64,000 nt of DNA from Actinosynnema pretiosum (GCF_024171695.1 NZ_JAMTCF010000001.1:673061-737060), one strand, 5' to 3'. Positions 26,139-35,125 are shown, numbered from the stretch's first letter. Program-made: numbers and translations. The notes: a model not told the origin generated them from the sequence alone.

Positions 26139-26960
26139 CTACGCCCCGGCGCGCGGGGCCCCGACCTCGGGGTGATCCGGCTCGCTGACCGGGAACGGGT
26201 CGGGGCGGCGGTGGCGGTGGCGGTGGCGGTGGCGGGAGAAGAACAGGGCGGCCTCCGCGCCGTTGTGCAGCAGGCCCACCACGCCGACCAGGATCGCGAC
26301 CAGCAGCAGCGGGTGGCCGTCGCCGGTGAGCACGACCACCAGGGCGCTGACCATGACCACGACCGCGATGGTCAGCTTGAAGACCTGCCCCTTCACCCCG
26401 AGCTGCCAGTCGTGCTCGTCGCCGGTGAAGCCCAGTTCGCCGAACCGCCTCTCCCACGGCCGCTTGCGGTGCTCGGGCACCGGCAGGTCGGCGCCCGCGA
26501 TCCAGCGCAGCGCACGGCCCTCGCCGACCACGCCCGCGCGCTCCAGGAACACCGCCCACCGCTCGACCGCCTCGGCGCCGATCGTGTCGTCGTCGGTGTA
26601 GCCGACCTGCTCGGCGGCCTCGGCGGCGGCGCGCAGCGCGGTGTCGCGGTCGATCCCGAGCGCCTCGGCGACGGCGAGCGGGGTCTCCGGCTGCTCGAAC
26701 ACACCGACCACCCGCCCGTCTCCGCGCCTGACGTGCGCCCTGGCGTGCCGCTCGTCCCAGGACAGCGCGACAGCGGGCACCGAGGGCGTCGCCGTCGCGG
26801 CCTCGGCGGCGTCCTCCAGCTCGGCCACGACGACGGGCGCGGGCCCGAGCAGGAACACGCCGTTCGCGGTCGGCACGAGCCTGCGGGGCCGCCCGGCCCT
26901 GGTCCGCAGCCGCTCGCGGACCTCGTCCACCCCGCCGGGAACCCACACCACCGCGCGCAC
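26139..26960 (-). CDS. Unknown protein with two C-terminal membrane helices and His/Arg tail
   Basis: 273 aa from GTG 26960 (VRAVVWVPGG), preceded by GGGGGG. An upstream ATG at 27032 would add 24 residues, but their codons (TAT, TTG, GCT) are unlike the gene. The soluble part (1-195) is Ala/Glu-rich with WDERHARAHVRRGDGRVVGVF and LAVAEALGIDRDTALRAAAEAAEQ, which could be a degenerate winged helix. Two hydrophobic helices follow (IAVVVMVSALVVVLTG, LLLVAILVGVVGLLHNG). An (RH)4 tract near the end is encoded by a GGTGGC-type hexamer repeat at about 26202-26233. I recognise no family. Confidence 0.6.
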   Translation of the reverse strand: MRAVVWVPGGVDEVRERLRTRAGRPRRLVPTANGVFLLGPAPVVVAELEDAAEAATATPSVPAVALSWDERHARAHVRRGDGRVVGVFEQPETPLAVAEALGIDRDTALRAAAEAAEQVGYTDDDTIGAEAVERWAVFLERAGVVGEGRALRWIAGADLPVPEHRKRPWERRFGELGFTGDEHDWQLGVKGQVFKLTIAVVVMVSALVVVLTGDGHPLLLVAILVGVVGLLHNGAEAALFFSRHRHRHRHRRPDPFPVSEPDHPEVGAPRAGA

Positions 26961-27053
26961 CGCGCCCCCCAAGATCAACCTGTTGGGCGGATAGCAGGGG
27001 GTGCGGCGGGCAGCGCGGGGGCGATAGCCCATGTTCCCCCTGGCAGCCCCGCG

Positions 27054-28013
27054 TCAGCCCACGCTGAGCACGACCTTGCCCCTGATCCGCCCGCGCTCGC
27101 CGTGGACGTGCGCCTCGGCGGCCTCCTCCAGCGGGAACACCCGCTCGACCTCCACCCGCACCTCCCCCGCGTCGATCAGCTCACCGATCCTGGCCAGCGC
27201 GGGCGCGTCCGGCTCGACCAGGTACGAGCTGGTGCGCAGCCCCAGCTCGGCGGCGCGGGCCGCGACCGCCTCCGACACCCCGCCGGGCACGCCGACGAGC
27301 AGACCGCCCGGCTTGAGCACGGCCAGCGAGCGCAGGTCGGTGTCGTCGTGCCCGCCGATCAGGTCGACGACGACGTCGACGTCGCGCACCTGCTCCTCGA
27401 ACCGCACCTCCCGGTAGTCCACCAGCTCGTCCGCGCCGAGCCCGGTCAGCCACTCGTGCCGCCCGGCGCTCGCGGTGCCGATGACGTGCGCGCCGAGGTG
27501 CTTGGCGAACTGCACCGCGAAGTGCCCGACCCCACCGGCCGCCGCGTGCACGAGGACGCGCTGGCCCTTCTCCACCCGCGCGGTGTCGACGAGGACCTGC
27601 CACGCGGTGAGCGCGGCCAGCGGCACGGCCGCCGCCTCCTCGTGGGTGAGGGTCGCGGGCTTGCGGGCGAACTGGCGCGACGGCGCGGTGACGTACTCGG
27701 CGTACGCGCGGGCGGCGCGCGGGAACCACGGCATCCCGTACACCTCGTCGCCGGGCGCCAGGGTGGTCACGCCGAACCCGACGGCCTCGACGACGCCGGA
27801 CACGTCCCAGCCCAGCACGTGCGGCGCGTCGCCGAGGTGGCCCGCCATGCCGTGGCCCTCGCGGCTCTTCCAGTCGACCGGGTTGACCCCGGCCGCGCGC
27901 ACCCGCACGAGCACCTCGGTGGGCAGCGGCTCCGGCTTGGCGACCCGCTCGACGCTGAGCACGTCGGGCCCGCCGAAGGACCGCTGGACGACGGCGCGCA
28001 TGGTCTCGGACAT
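27054..28013 (-). CDS. Zinc-less quinone oxidoreductase-like NADP-dependent dehydrogenase (MDR)
   Basis: 319 aa from ATG 28013, with GGGAG 6 bases upstream. The N-terminal GroES-like domain (MRAVVQRSFGGPDVLSVE; GVNPVDWKSREG; GWDVSGVVEAVG) is followed by a Rossmann fold with VLVHAAAGGVGHFAVQFAKHLGA. The structural and catalytic zinc Cys residues of alcohol dehydrogenases are absent, as in QOR enzymes. It likely reduces quinones or enones with NADPH. The HxlR gene lies upstream on the same strand, 120 bases away, and palindromic sites in that gap suggest control by electrophile stress. Confidence 0.88.
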   Translation of the reverse strand: MSETMRAVVQRSFGGPDVLSVERVAKPEPLPTEVLVRVRAAGVNPVDWKSREGHGMAGHLGDAPHVLGWDVSGVVEAVGFGVTTLAPGDEVYGMPWFPRAARAYAEYVTAPSRQFARKPATLTHEEAAAVPLAALTAWQVLVDTARVEKGQRVLVHAAAGGVGHFAVQFAKHLGAHVIGTASAGRHEWLTGLGADELVDYREVRFEEQVRDVDVVVDLIGGHDDTDLRSLAVLKPGGLLVGVPGGVSEAVAARAAELGLRTSSYLVEPDAPALARIGELIDAGEVRVEVERVFPLEEAAEAHVHGERGRIRGKVVLSVG

Positions 28014-28082
28014 CTTCGCTCCCGGTGATCTCGACCCCGGCCGGGGAAGATCGACCCCGGCCGGTTCCGAACGTATCCGGGA

Positions 28083-28095
28083 GGTAGTACTTACC
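28083..28095. promoter_or_regulatory. Possible HxlR operator GGTAGTACTTACC
   Basis: An imperfect inverted repeat between the HxlR stop and the oxidoreductase start. Its GTAC/TTAC content resembles sites of redox-sensing HxlR proteins such as YodB. Low-level inference only. Confidence 0.4.
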
Positions 28096-28132
28096 CGCAA
28101 GGGCGACTGCTACCCAAAAGGAAGCAAGCAGC

Positions 28133-28498
28133 TCAGGACTCCAGCGGCAACCGGTCGAGGTTGCTCTCCACCCACTGCCGCACACCCCGCAGCGGCACGG
28201 CGGCGTCCAGCCCCAGCTCGGTGAGCGAGTACTCCACGTGCAGCGGCACGGCCGGGACGACCTCGCGGTGCACGAGCCCGTGCTCCTCCAGCCGCCGCAG
28301 GGTCTGGGTGAGCACCTTCGGGCTCACCCCCTCCAGCCGCCGCTGGAGCTCGCCGAACCGGAGCACCCCGTCCTCCAGCGCGCCGATGGCGAGCGCGGAC
28401 CACTTGTTGGCCAGCAGGTCCAGCATCGACCGGCACGGGCACTGGGCCTTGTACACGTCGTGCACCGAGTGCGCGCCGCTCTCGCAGACGACCGCCAC
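28133..28498 (-). CDS. HxlR-family transcriptional regulator with redox-type cysteines
   Basis: 121 aa from GTG 28498, with AGGGGG 5 bases upstream; the longer frame to 28630 lacks an SD. A winged helix of HxlR type (LDLLANKWSALAIGALEDG; LQRRLEGVSPKVLTQTLRRLEEHGLV; EYSLTELG). The N-terminal QCPCRSML places cysteines where YodB/HypR-type members sense quinones and disulfide stress. The adjacent quinone oxidoreductase is the expected target. A GCTTCCC-AAC-GGGAAGC inverted repeat just before its start probably mediates autoregulation. Confidence 0.88.
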   Translation of the reverse strand: MAVVCESGAHSVHDVYKAQCPCRSMLDLLANKWSALAIGALEDGVLRFGELQRRLEGVSPKVLTQTLRRLEEHGLVHREVVPAVPLHVEYSLTELGLDAAVPLRGVRQWVESNLDRLPLES

Positions 28499-28518
28499 GG
28501 GAACCCCCTGAGCAGGAA

Positions 28519-28535
28519 GCTTCCCAACGGGAAGC
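28519..28535. promoter_or_regulatory. Inverted repeat GCTTCCC-AAC-GGGAAGC before the HxlR gene
   Basis: A perfect 7-bp inverted repeat 20 bases upstream of the HxlR start codon, the position expected for an autoregulatory operator. Confidence 0.55.
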
Positions 28536-28717
28536 AGTGACCGGAAAGCGCCACAGTACGCCGGTCGACACCACCCGGAAACGATCTTCGCGCGCGCGGG
28601 AAACCTACTCCCACCAGGCCGGGAACCCAAGTCCTCTCACCCGTTGGACACAAATCCAGGCCACCGGAAATCACCCTAAGGTGAGCGCCGCTCGCCCCCC
28701 TCAAGGTCAGGTGCCCG

Positions 28718-29644
28718 TTGTCAGAACCCCTACGCCCCACCGCGGTCCGCTCGCTGCCGCGCGCCGTCCTGTCGGTGCTGCGCCACGACCGCTGGGCTCG
28801 CGCCGGAGCGATCACCATCGCGCTCCTCGGGCTGCTCGCCCTGTCCGCCGACCTGCTCGGCGCGCTCACCGGCCAGGACCCGTACACCTACCGCACCGAG
28901 GCCCTGGACCCGGCGACCGGCGCGCCCGCCGGGGCGCTGGGCGGGGTGAGCGCGACGCACTGGTTCGGCGTCGAGCCGCTGACCGGCCGCGACCTGTTCG
29001 CGATCGTCGCGCACGGCGCGCGCACCTCGTTCCTGATCGGCCTGGCGGCCACGGCGGTGTCCGCGCTGGTCGGGGTCGTGCTCGGCGCGCTGGCGGGCTA
29101 CCGGGGCGGCTGGGTCGACCAGCTCGTCACGCAGACCGCCGACGTGCTGCTGGGCTTCCCGTACCTGATCTTCATGATCGCGCTGGCCGCCGTGGCCCCG
29201 CCGGACGTGCCGCGCCCGCTGCTGCTCATCGTCGTCATCGGCTTCTTCGGCTGGCCCTCGATCGCCCGCATCGTGCGCGCCCAGACCCTGGCGCTGCGCT
29301 CGCGCGGCTTCGTCTCGGCCGCCCGCTCGCTGGGCGCGGGCCCGTGGCACGTGTTCCGCACCGAGCTGCTGCCCAACCTGTGGGGTCCGATCATCGTGGT
29401 CTCGACGCTGTCCATCCCCGGCAAGATCGGCCTGGAGGCCGCGCTGTCGTTCCTGGGCGTCGGCATCCCGCCGCCCACGCCCAGCTGGGGCCGGGTGATC
29501 AGCAGCGCGGTCAACTGGGTCGGCGCCGACCCGATGTTCCTGGTCTTCCCCGGCGCGGCGCTGCTGCTGTCCACCTGGGCGTTCACCGTGCTGGGCGACG
29601 GCCTGCGCGACGAGCTCGACCCCCGGACGGCGGTGCGGGCCTGA
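28718..29644 (+). CDS. ABC transporter permease, DppC/OppC type
   Basis: 308 aa from TTG 28718 with AGG 6 bases upstream. Five or six membrane helices. The OppC-type N-terminal helix is followed by a periplasmic loop (HWFGVEPLTGRDLFA). The cytoplasmic EAA loop is SAARSLGAGPWHVFRTELLPN, which contacts the ATPase. It is the first gene of a four-gene peptide importer; the next gene overlaps it by one base (TGATG). TCACC-CTAA-GGTGA at 28671-28684 could be an operator or promoter element. Confidence 0.9.
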   Translation: MSEPLRPTAVRSLPRAVLSVLRHDRWARAGAITIALLGLLALSADLLGALTGQDPYTYRTEALDPATGAPAGALGGVSATHWFGVEPLTGRDLFAIVAHGARTSFLIGLAATAVSALVGVVLGALAGYRGGWVDQLVTQTADVLLGFPYLIFMIALAAVAPPDVPRPLLLIVVIGFFGWPSIARIVRAQTLALRSRGFVSAARSLGAGPWHVFRTELLPNLWGPIIVVSTLSIPGKIGLEAALSFLGVGIPPPTPSWGRVISSAVNWVGADPMFLVFPGAALLLSTWAFTVLGDGLRDELDPRTAVRA

Positions 29645-30639
29645 TGCGCACGGCGTTGTTCGTCGGCAAGCGGGTGCTGAGCGCCCTGCTGGTGCTGCTC
29701 GCGGTCGCCCTGTTCACGTTCGCGGTGTTCTACCTGGTGCCCGCAGACCCGGCCGAGGCCGCGTGCGGCAGGCCGTGCACCGAGCAGAACCTGGCGCTGG
29801 CGCGCGAGTTCATGGGCTTCGGCGACCCGTGGTGGTCGCAGTTCGGGGACTTCCTCGGCGGCATCCTGGCCGGTCGCACGTTCGGGGTGGGCGCCACCTC
29901 GATCGAGTGCTCCGCGCCGTGCTTCGGCTACTCGTTCCAGCAGAACACCGACGTGCTTCAGCTGATCGGCGAGCGCCTCCCGGTGACGTTCTCGCTGGCG
30001 ATCGGCGCGGCGGCGCTGTGGTTCGTGGCGGGCGTGGGCACCGGCGTGCTGGCCGCGCTCAAGCGGGGCACGGCGGTGGACCGGATCGCGCTCGGCGCGT
30101 CGGTGGCCGGGGTGTCCGCGCCGGTCTACCTGACCGGCCTGCTCGGGCTGCTGCTGTTCGGCTTCACGCTGGACATGGTGCCGGTGGGCGGGTACGTGGC
30201 GTTCACCGAGGACCCGGTCGACTGGTTGTGGCGGATGGTGCTGCCGTGGGCGGTGCTGGCGTTCGCGCACGCCGCCTACTACACCCGGCTGACCCGCACC
30301 CAGATGCTCGACGCGCTCGGCGAGGACTACGTGCGCACCGCCCGCGCCAAGGGCCTGACCGAGCGGAAGGTCGTCGGCAAGCACGCGCTGCGCAACGCCC
30401 TGCTGCCGGTGGTGACCCTGTTCGGCGTCGACCTGGGCGCGCTGCTCGGCGGCGCGGTGATCACCGAGCGGGTGTTCGGGCTGCCCGGCGCGGGCGCGCT
30501 GCTGGTGGACGCGGTCAACCAGCGCGACCTGCCGCTGCTGCTGGGCTGCACGCTCTTCGCCGCCGTGCTGATCGTGATCGCGAACGCGCTCATCGACCTC
30601 GGCTACGGCGCGCTCGACCCGCGAGCCCGCCTCACCTGA
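29644..30639 (+). CDS. ABC transporter permease, DppB/OppB type
   Basis: 331 aa from ATG 29644, overlapping the upstream stop. The N-terminal helix (VLLAVALFTFAVFYLVPADP) is typical of DppB. An extended periplasmic loop (about 35-110) carries two Cys pairs (AACGRPCTE, IECSAPC), unusual for the family and perhaps disulfide-bonded. The EAA loop is RTARAKGLTERKVVGKHALRN. The gene order permease-permease-binding protein-ATPase puts DppC before DppB, the reverse of the common order. Confidence 0.9.
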   Translation: MRTALFVGKRVLSALLVLLAVALFTFAVFYLVPADPAEAACGRPCTEQNLALAREFMGFGDPWWSQFGDFLGGILAGRTFGVGATSIECSAPCFGYSFQQNTDVLQLIGERLPVTFSLAIGAAALWFVAGVGTGVLAALKRGTAVDRIALGASVAGVSAPVYLTGLLGLLLFGFTLDMVPVGGYVAFTEDPVDWLWRMVLPWAVLAFAHAAYYTRLTRTQMLDALGEDYVRTARAKGLTERKVVGKHALRNALLPVVTLFGVDLGALLGGAVITERVFGLPGAGALLVDAVNQRDLPLLLGCTLFAAVLIVIANALIDLGYGALDPRARLT

Positions 30640-30641
30640 CC

Positions 30642-30687
30642 GGGCGCCCGCCCAGGAGCCTGCCCCGGACCGCCGGGGCGGGCGCCC
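30642..30687. terminator. Strong hairpin between permease and binding-protein genes
   Basis: A perfect 12-bp outer stem, GGGCGCCCGCCC / GGGCGGGCGCCC, begins 2 bases after the permease stop. The next gene starts 70 bases later on the same strand. It is more likely an intra-operon attenuator or mRNA stabiliser than a full stop. Confidence 0.6.
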
Positions 30688-30757
30688 CACGAACCCCCGG
30701 CCCGCGCCGGACCGAAGACCTCCACTCCCCACTTCCCCGCTAGGAGAGAGAACCGCC

Positions 30758-32446
30758 ATGACCAGAAGTCGGACCTCACGGGTGGTCGCCACGGCCACCG
30801 CACTCGTCGGCGCGCTCGCGCTGACCGCGTGCGGCGCCAACGACCAGCCCCAGCAGGGCGCGGCCGACCAGGCCAAGGCCGAGCGCGGGGGCGTGCTGCG
30901 CATCCTCGGCGAGAGCCAGTCGCTGAACTTCGACCCGGCCAAGAGCTCCTCGCTGCCGATCACCTCGCTCGCGCTGGTGCACCGCAGGCTCACCGGCTGG
31001 CTGAACGAGCCCGGCCAGGACGCGAAGGTCGTCCCGGACCTCGGCGACACCGGCAAGACCGACGACGGCGGCAAGACGTGGACCTTCACCCTCAAGGAGG
31101 GCCTGAAGTACGCGGACGGCACGCCCATCAAGGCCGACGACGTCAAGTGGGGCGTCGAGCGCTCGTACGCGCCCGCGTTCTCCGGCGGCCTCGGCTACCA
31201 CAAGCAGCTGATCGAGGGCGGCGCCGACTACCGGGGCCCGTTCGAGGGTCAGCGCCTGGACTCGATCAAGGTCCCGGACGACCGCACGATCGTGTTCACC
31301 CTGTCGCGGCCGTACGGCGACTGGCCGTGGGTGGCGAGCACCCCGGCGTTCGCGCCGGTGCCCAGCGGCAAGGGCGCCGAGGCCGACTACAGCGACCACG
31401 CGGTCGCGTCCGGCCCGTACAAGGTGGAGAAGTACCGGAAGGGCGTCGAGGCGCGCCTGGTGCGCAACGAGAACTGGGACTCGGCCACGGACGAGCTGCG
31501 CGGCGGCCTCCCGGACGAGATCCTGTTCCAGCTCGGCCAGGACACCTCGGTGATCTCGCAGCGGCTCACCGCCGACTCGGGCGACGACAAGTTCGCGTTC
31601 GGCTCCTCGTTCGTGTCCCCCGCGCAGCTCGCGCAGCTGGCGGGCAACCCGTCGGCCAAGCAGCGCCTGGTGACCTCGAAGACCGGCGCGCTCGCCTACC
31701 TGGCGCTCAACACCCAGAAGGCGCCGTTCGACAACCCCAAGGTGCGGCAGGCCGTGCAGTACGCGGTCGACAAGACCTCGTACCAGATCGCGTCGGCGGG
31801 CAACGCCGAGCTGGCCGGTGACGTCGCCACCACGCTGATCACCCAGGGCATCGCGGGCCGCGAGCAGTTCGACCTGTACCAGACCAAGCCGTCCGGCGAC
31901 CCGGAGAAGGCCAAGGCGCTGCTGGCCGAAGCGGGCTTCCCGAACGGGATCTCGGGCCTGGAGTTCCTGGTGTCGCAGACCAACAACTACCCGGAGAAGG
32001 CCGAGGCGATCCAGGCCGCGCTGGTCAAGGCGGGCATCCAGTCCGAGATCCGGGTGCTGGAGAGCGACGCCTACACCGCCGAGTCGCGCGCGGACAACCC
32101 GAACTACGCGCTGACCCTGTCCTCGTGGCAGCCGGACTTCCCCAGCGCCAACGCGAACATCCAGCCGCTGTTCGACTCCAAGGAGATCGGCCAGGGCGGG
32201 TACAACCTGTCCCGCTACAGCAACCCCGAGGTCGACCAGCTGATCGCGGCGGCGCAGGCCACCGTCGACCCGGTCGAGGCGGGCAAGAAGTGGGTCGAGC
32301 TGGACAAGAAGATCCTGGCCGACTCGCCCGTCGTGCCGCTGATCTACACCCGCAACTCGTTCCTGCACGGGTCCAAGGTCGCCGACTTCCGCATCGCCGA
32401 CTTCCCCGCGTACCCGAACTACGCCCGAGTCGGGCTCCTGAAGTGA
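30758..32446 (+). CDS. Peptide-type ABC transporter substrate-binding lipoprotein (SBP family 5)
   Basis: 562 aa; the ATG follows GGAGAG. The lipobox LALTAC places the lipid Cys at residue 25. The SBP_bac_5 fold shows RGGVLRILGESQSLNFDPAKS, the TWTFTLKEGLKYADGTPIKADDVKWGVER signature region, an EKAKALLAEAGFPNG segment and the final PVVPLIYTRN strand. Ligands of the family are oligopeptides, nickel or glycosides; peptide is the default. Its stop overlaps the ATPase start (GTGA). Confidence 0.92.
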   Translation: MTRSRTSRVVATATALVGALALTACGANDQPQQGAADQAKAERGGVLRILGESQSLNFDPAKSSSLPITSLALVHRRLTGWLNEPGQDAKVVPDLGDTGKTDDGGKTWTFTLKEGLKYADGTPIKADDVKWGVERSYAPAFSGGLGYHKQLIEGGADYRGPFEGQRLDSIKVPDDRTIVFTLSRPYGDWPWVASTPAFAPVPSGKGAEADYSDHAVASGPYKVEKYRKGVEARLVRNENWDSATDELRGGLPDEILFQLGQDTSVISQRLTADSGDDKFAFGSSFVSPAQLAQLAGNPSAKQRLVTSKTGALAYLALNTQKAPFDNPKVRQAVQYAVDKTSYQIASAGNAELAGDVATTLITQGIAGREQFDLYQTKPSGDPEKAKALLAEAGFPNGISGLEFLVSQTNNYPEKAEAIQAALVKAGIQSEIRVLESDAYTAESRADNPNYALTLSSWQPDFPSANANIQPLFDSKEIGQGGYNLSRYSNPEVDQLIAAAQATVDPVEAGKKWVELDKKILADSPVVPLIYTRNSFLHGSKVADFRIADFPAYPNYARVGLLK

Positions 32447-34155
32447 CGGGGCCGCTGCTGGAGCTCGACGCCGTCGGCGTGGAGTTCACCGGCGGCGGCG
32501 CCACCACCGTGGCCGCCAGGGACGTGACCCTGTCCCTGGCGGCCGGTGAGGTGCTCGCCGTCGTGGGTGAGTCCGGGTCGGGCAAGACCGTCACGGCCAT
32601 GTCGCTGCTGCGACTGCTGCCGTCGACGGCGGTGCTGTCCGGCCGGGCGCTGCTGGACGGCGAGGACCTGTTCGGCATGGGCGCCGACGCGCTGCGCGCG
32701 GTGCGCGGCGGGCGGATCGGCGTGGTGTTCCAGGAGCCGATGACCGCGCTGAACCCGGTGTTCACCATCGGGCACCAGCTGGCCGAGGCGGTGCTGGCGC
32801 ACCGGGAGGTGAGCGGGCGGCAGGCCCGCGCGCGGGCGCTGGAGCTGCTGGAGCTGGTGGGGCTGCCCGACGCGGAGGCGAAGCTGCGCCGGTACCCGCA
32901 CGAGCTGTCCGGCGGCCAGCTGCAGCGGGTGGTGATCGCGATGGCGGTGGCGAACGAGCCCGCGCTGCTGATCGCGGACGAGCCGACCACGGCGCTGGAC
33001 GTGACCGTGCAGGCCGAGGTCGTCGAGCTGCTGCGGGACCTGCGGGACCGGTTGGGCACGGCGATCCTGCTGATCACCCACGACATGGGGGTGGTGGCGT
33101 CGCTGGCCGACCGGGTCGCGGTGATGAAGGACGGCCGGGTCGTGGAGCAGGGCGGGGTGGAGGCGGTGTTCGGCGCGCCCGAGCACGAGTACACCCGGAG
33201 CCTGCTGGACGCGGTGCTGTCGCTGTCCACGACGCCGTCGGCGGGCGCGGTGGCCGAGGTGGTGTCGGAGTCGGGGCCGGGGTCGGAGTCCGCCGAGGTG
33301 GCGGGCGCCGTCGAGGTGCTCGCGCCGGACGTGGACGCGGCGCTGGTGGTCGACGACCTGACCGTGGTGTACGGCGGCGGGTGGCGGGGCGCGGGCACGC
33401 GCGCGGTGGACGGCGTGAGCCTGCACGTGGGGCGCGGCGAGGTGCTGGGGCTGGTCGGCGAGTCGGGGTCGGGCAAGACGACGCTGGCGTCGGTGGTCGC
33501 CGGGCTGCGCGCGCCCACGTCCGGGTCGGTGCTGGTCGGCGGGCAGGACGTGGCGCGGCTGCGCGGGTCCCGGCGCAAGGCCGCGCGGGGGCGGGTCGGG
33601 GTGGTGTTCCAGGACCCGACGTCCTCGCTGAACCCGCGCGCCCCGGTCTGGCGGGCGGTGGCCGAGCCGCTGGTGCTGCACCGGGGGCTGCGCGGGGCCG
33701 AGCTGGGGCGGCGGGTGGACGAGCTGCTGGAGCTGGCCGAGCTGTCGCCGTCGCTGCGGGAGCGCTACCCGCACGAGCTGTCCGGCGGGCAGCGCCAGCG
33801 GGTCGGGATCGCGCGGGCGCTGGCCCTGTCGCCGGACCTGCTGATCGCGGACGAGCCGACGAGCGCGCTGGACGTGTCGGTGCAGGCCAGGGTGCTGCGG
33901 CTGTTCGGGGAGCTGCGGGCCGAGCTGGGGTTCGCGTGCCTGTTCATCAGCCACGACCTGGCGGTGGTGGAGCGGCTGGCCGACCGGGTGGCGGTCATGC
34001 GCGGCGGGCGGCTGCTGGAGCTGGGGCCGGTGGGGCGGGTGCTGGCGCGTCCGGCGCACCCGTACACGGCGCGGCTGCTGGCGGCGGTCCCGGTCGCGGA
34101 CCCCGTTCGGCAGCGGGAGCGGCGGGAGCTGTGGCGGGCGGTCGCCGCCGGGTGA
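32443..34155 (+). CDS. Fused double ATPase of the peptide ABC importer (DppD-DppF type)
   Basis: 570 aa from GTG 32443, overlapping the binding-protein stop by four bases (GTGA). Two complete ABC domains are fused. Domain 1 (about 1-265) has Walker A GESGSGKT, signature LSGGQLQRV and Walker B LLIADEPTTALD. Domain 2 (about 300-560) has a second GESGSGKT, LSGGQRQRV and LLIADEPTSALD. Each includes the EHEYT/AHPYT C-terminal element of oligopeptide ATPases. The linker is acidic (SESGPGSESAEVAGAVE). With the two permeases and lipoprotein it completes an importer. Its 3' end overlaps the convergent EamA frame by 161 bases. Confidence 0.93.
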   Translation: MTGPLLELDAVGVEFTGGGATTVAARDVTLSLAAGEVLAVVGESGSGKTVTAMSLLRLLPSTAVLSGRALLDGEDLFGMGADALRAVRGGRIGVVFQEPMTALNPVFTIGHQLAEAVLAHREVSGRQARARALELLELVGLPDAEAKLRRYPHELSGGQLQRVVIAMAVANEPALLIADEPTTALDVTVQAEVVELLRDLRDRLGTAILLITHDMGVVASLADRVAVMKDGRVVEQGGVEAVFGAPEHEYTRSLLDAVLSLSTTPSAGAVAEVVSESGPGSESAEVAGAVEVLAPDVDAALVVDDLTVVYGGGWRGAGTRAVDGVSLHVGRGEVLGLVGESGSGKTTLASVVAGLRAPTSGSVLVGGQDVARLRGSRRKAARGRVGVVFQDPTSSLNPRAPVWRAVAEPLVLHRGLRGAELGRRVDELLELAELSPSLRERYPHELSGGQRQRVGIARALALSPDLLIADEPTSALDVSVQARVLRLFGELRAELGFACLFISHDLAVVERLADRVAVMRGGRLLELGPVGRVLARPAHPYTARLLAAVPVADPVRQRERRELWRAVAAG

Positions 34156-35083
34156 GGCCTGCGGTCGGGGTGGGGCGGTCGAGGCGCCCCACCCGGCCGC
34201 TTCCCGTCAGCTTGGTGATCAGCGCGGGCTGGCCGAGGAGCACGCCCGCGAGCACGAACAGCAGGCCGATCCCCTGGCGGCCGGTGAGCGCCTCGCCCGC
34301 GAGCGCGGTGCCCAGCAGGACGCCGGTGACCGGGTTGAGCAGGCCGATCAGGCCGACCGAGCCCGCGTCCAGGTGCTTGAGGCCGGTGTACCAGGCGGCG
34401 TAGGCGACGGCCGTGCCGAAGAGCGAGACGTAGCCCATGGCGAGCACCGCCGGGCCGTCCAGCGCCGGTGGCGGGCCTTCGACGGCGAGCGCGGCGACCA
34501 GCAGCACGGCGCCGCCCGCGACGAGCTGCCAGGCCGCGACGGGCAGGACGCCGACCGAGCCCTTGGCGCTCCAGCGCTTGGTGAGCAGGTGGCCGAGCGC
34601 CGAGGTGAGCACGGCGGAGGCGGCGACGAGCACGCCGAGCGGGTTGATCGCGCCGGTCCCGGCGGCGACCACCAGGACCACGCCGACCACGCCCGCGATG
34701 CCGCCGAGCAGCGCGGTGGGGCGGGGTCGCTCGGCCAGCAGGGGCCAGGCCAGCGCCATCATCGCGAGCGGCGAGGTGGCCATGATCGCCGAGGCGGTGC
34801 TGGTGGGCAGGAGCTGCGCGGAGGCGTAGACGAGGGCGAAGAAGACGCCCATGGTGAGCGTGCCCAGCACCGCCGAGCGCCACCACCAGTGCCCGCGCGG
34901 CAGGCGGCGGGAGATCGCGAGCAGCAGCAGTCCGGCCGGGAGCGCGCGCAGGGTCGCGCCCCACAGCGGGGCGTCGGCGGGCAGGAAGTGGTGGGTGACG
35001 TAGTAGACCGAGCCCCAGGCCAGTGGGGCGACGGCGGTGATCAGGGGCCAGCGCCAGGTAGCTTCCCTGGAAGTAACTTCCAC
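33995..35083 (-). CDS. EamA-family (DMT) transporter with antisense-overlapping tail
   Basis: 362 aa from GTG 35083. Ten membrane helices in two EamA repeats occupy residues 10-300. A Pro/Ala/Arg-rich tail of about 55 residues then runs antisense through the last 161 bases of the ATPase gene, because no earlier stop exists in frame. No SD precedes the start; a TATATT hexamer 6 bases upstream suggests a leaderless transcript. The start codon lies inside a cluster of three CTTCC-GGAAG palindromes shared with the divergent MarR gene, so the MarR protein likely represses it. The substrate is unknown. Confidence 0.82.
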   Translation of the reverse strand: MEVTSREATWRWPLITAVAPLAWGSVYYVTHHFLPADAPLWGATLRALPAGLLLLAISRRLPRGHWWWRSAVLGTLTMGVFFALVYASAQLLPTSTASAIMATSPLAMMALAWPLLAERPRPTALLGGIAGVVGVVLVVAAGTGAINPLGVLVAASAVLTSALGHLLTKRWSAKGSVGVLPVAAWQLVAGGAVLLVAALAVEGPPPALDGPAVLAMGYVSLFGTAVAYAAWYTGLKHLDAGSVGLIGLLNPVTGVLLGTALAGEALTGRQGIGLLFVLAGVLLGQPALITKLTGSGRVGRLDRPTPTAGLTRRRPPATAPAAPAAERGPRPGPPPAAAPCTGAPDAPAPAPPAPAPAAARRA

Positions 35084-35108
35084 GGAAGCAATATAGCTTC
35101 CACGGAAG
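35062..35108. promoter_or_regulatory. Three-palindrome MarR operator
   Basis: CTTCCCTGGAAG at 35062, CTTCCACGGAAG at 35077 and CTTCCACGGAAG at 35097, between and overlapping the divergent EamA and MarR promoters. The first two lie over the EamA start region, and the third just upstream of its TATATT hexamer. Confidence 0.78.
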
Positions 35109-35125
35109 CGCTAGCGTGACGAGCC

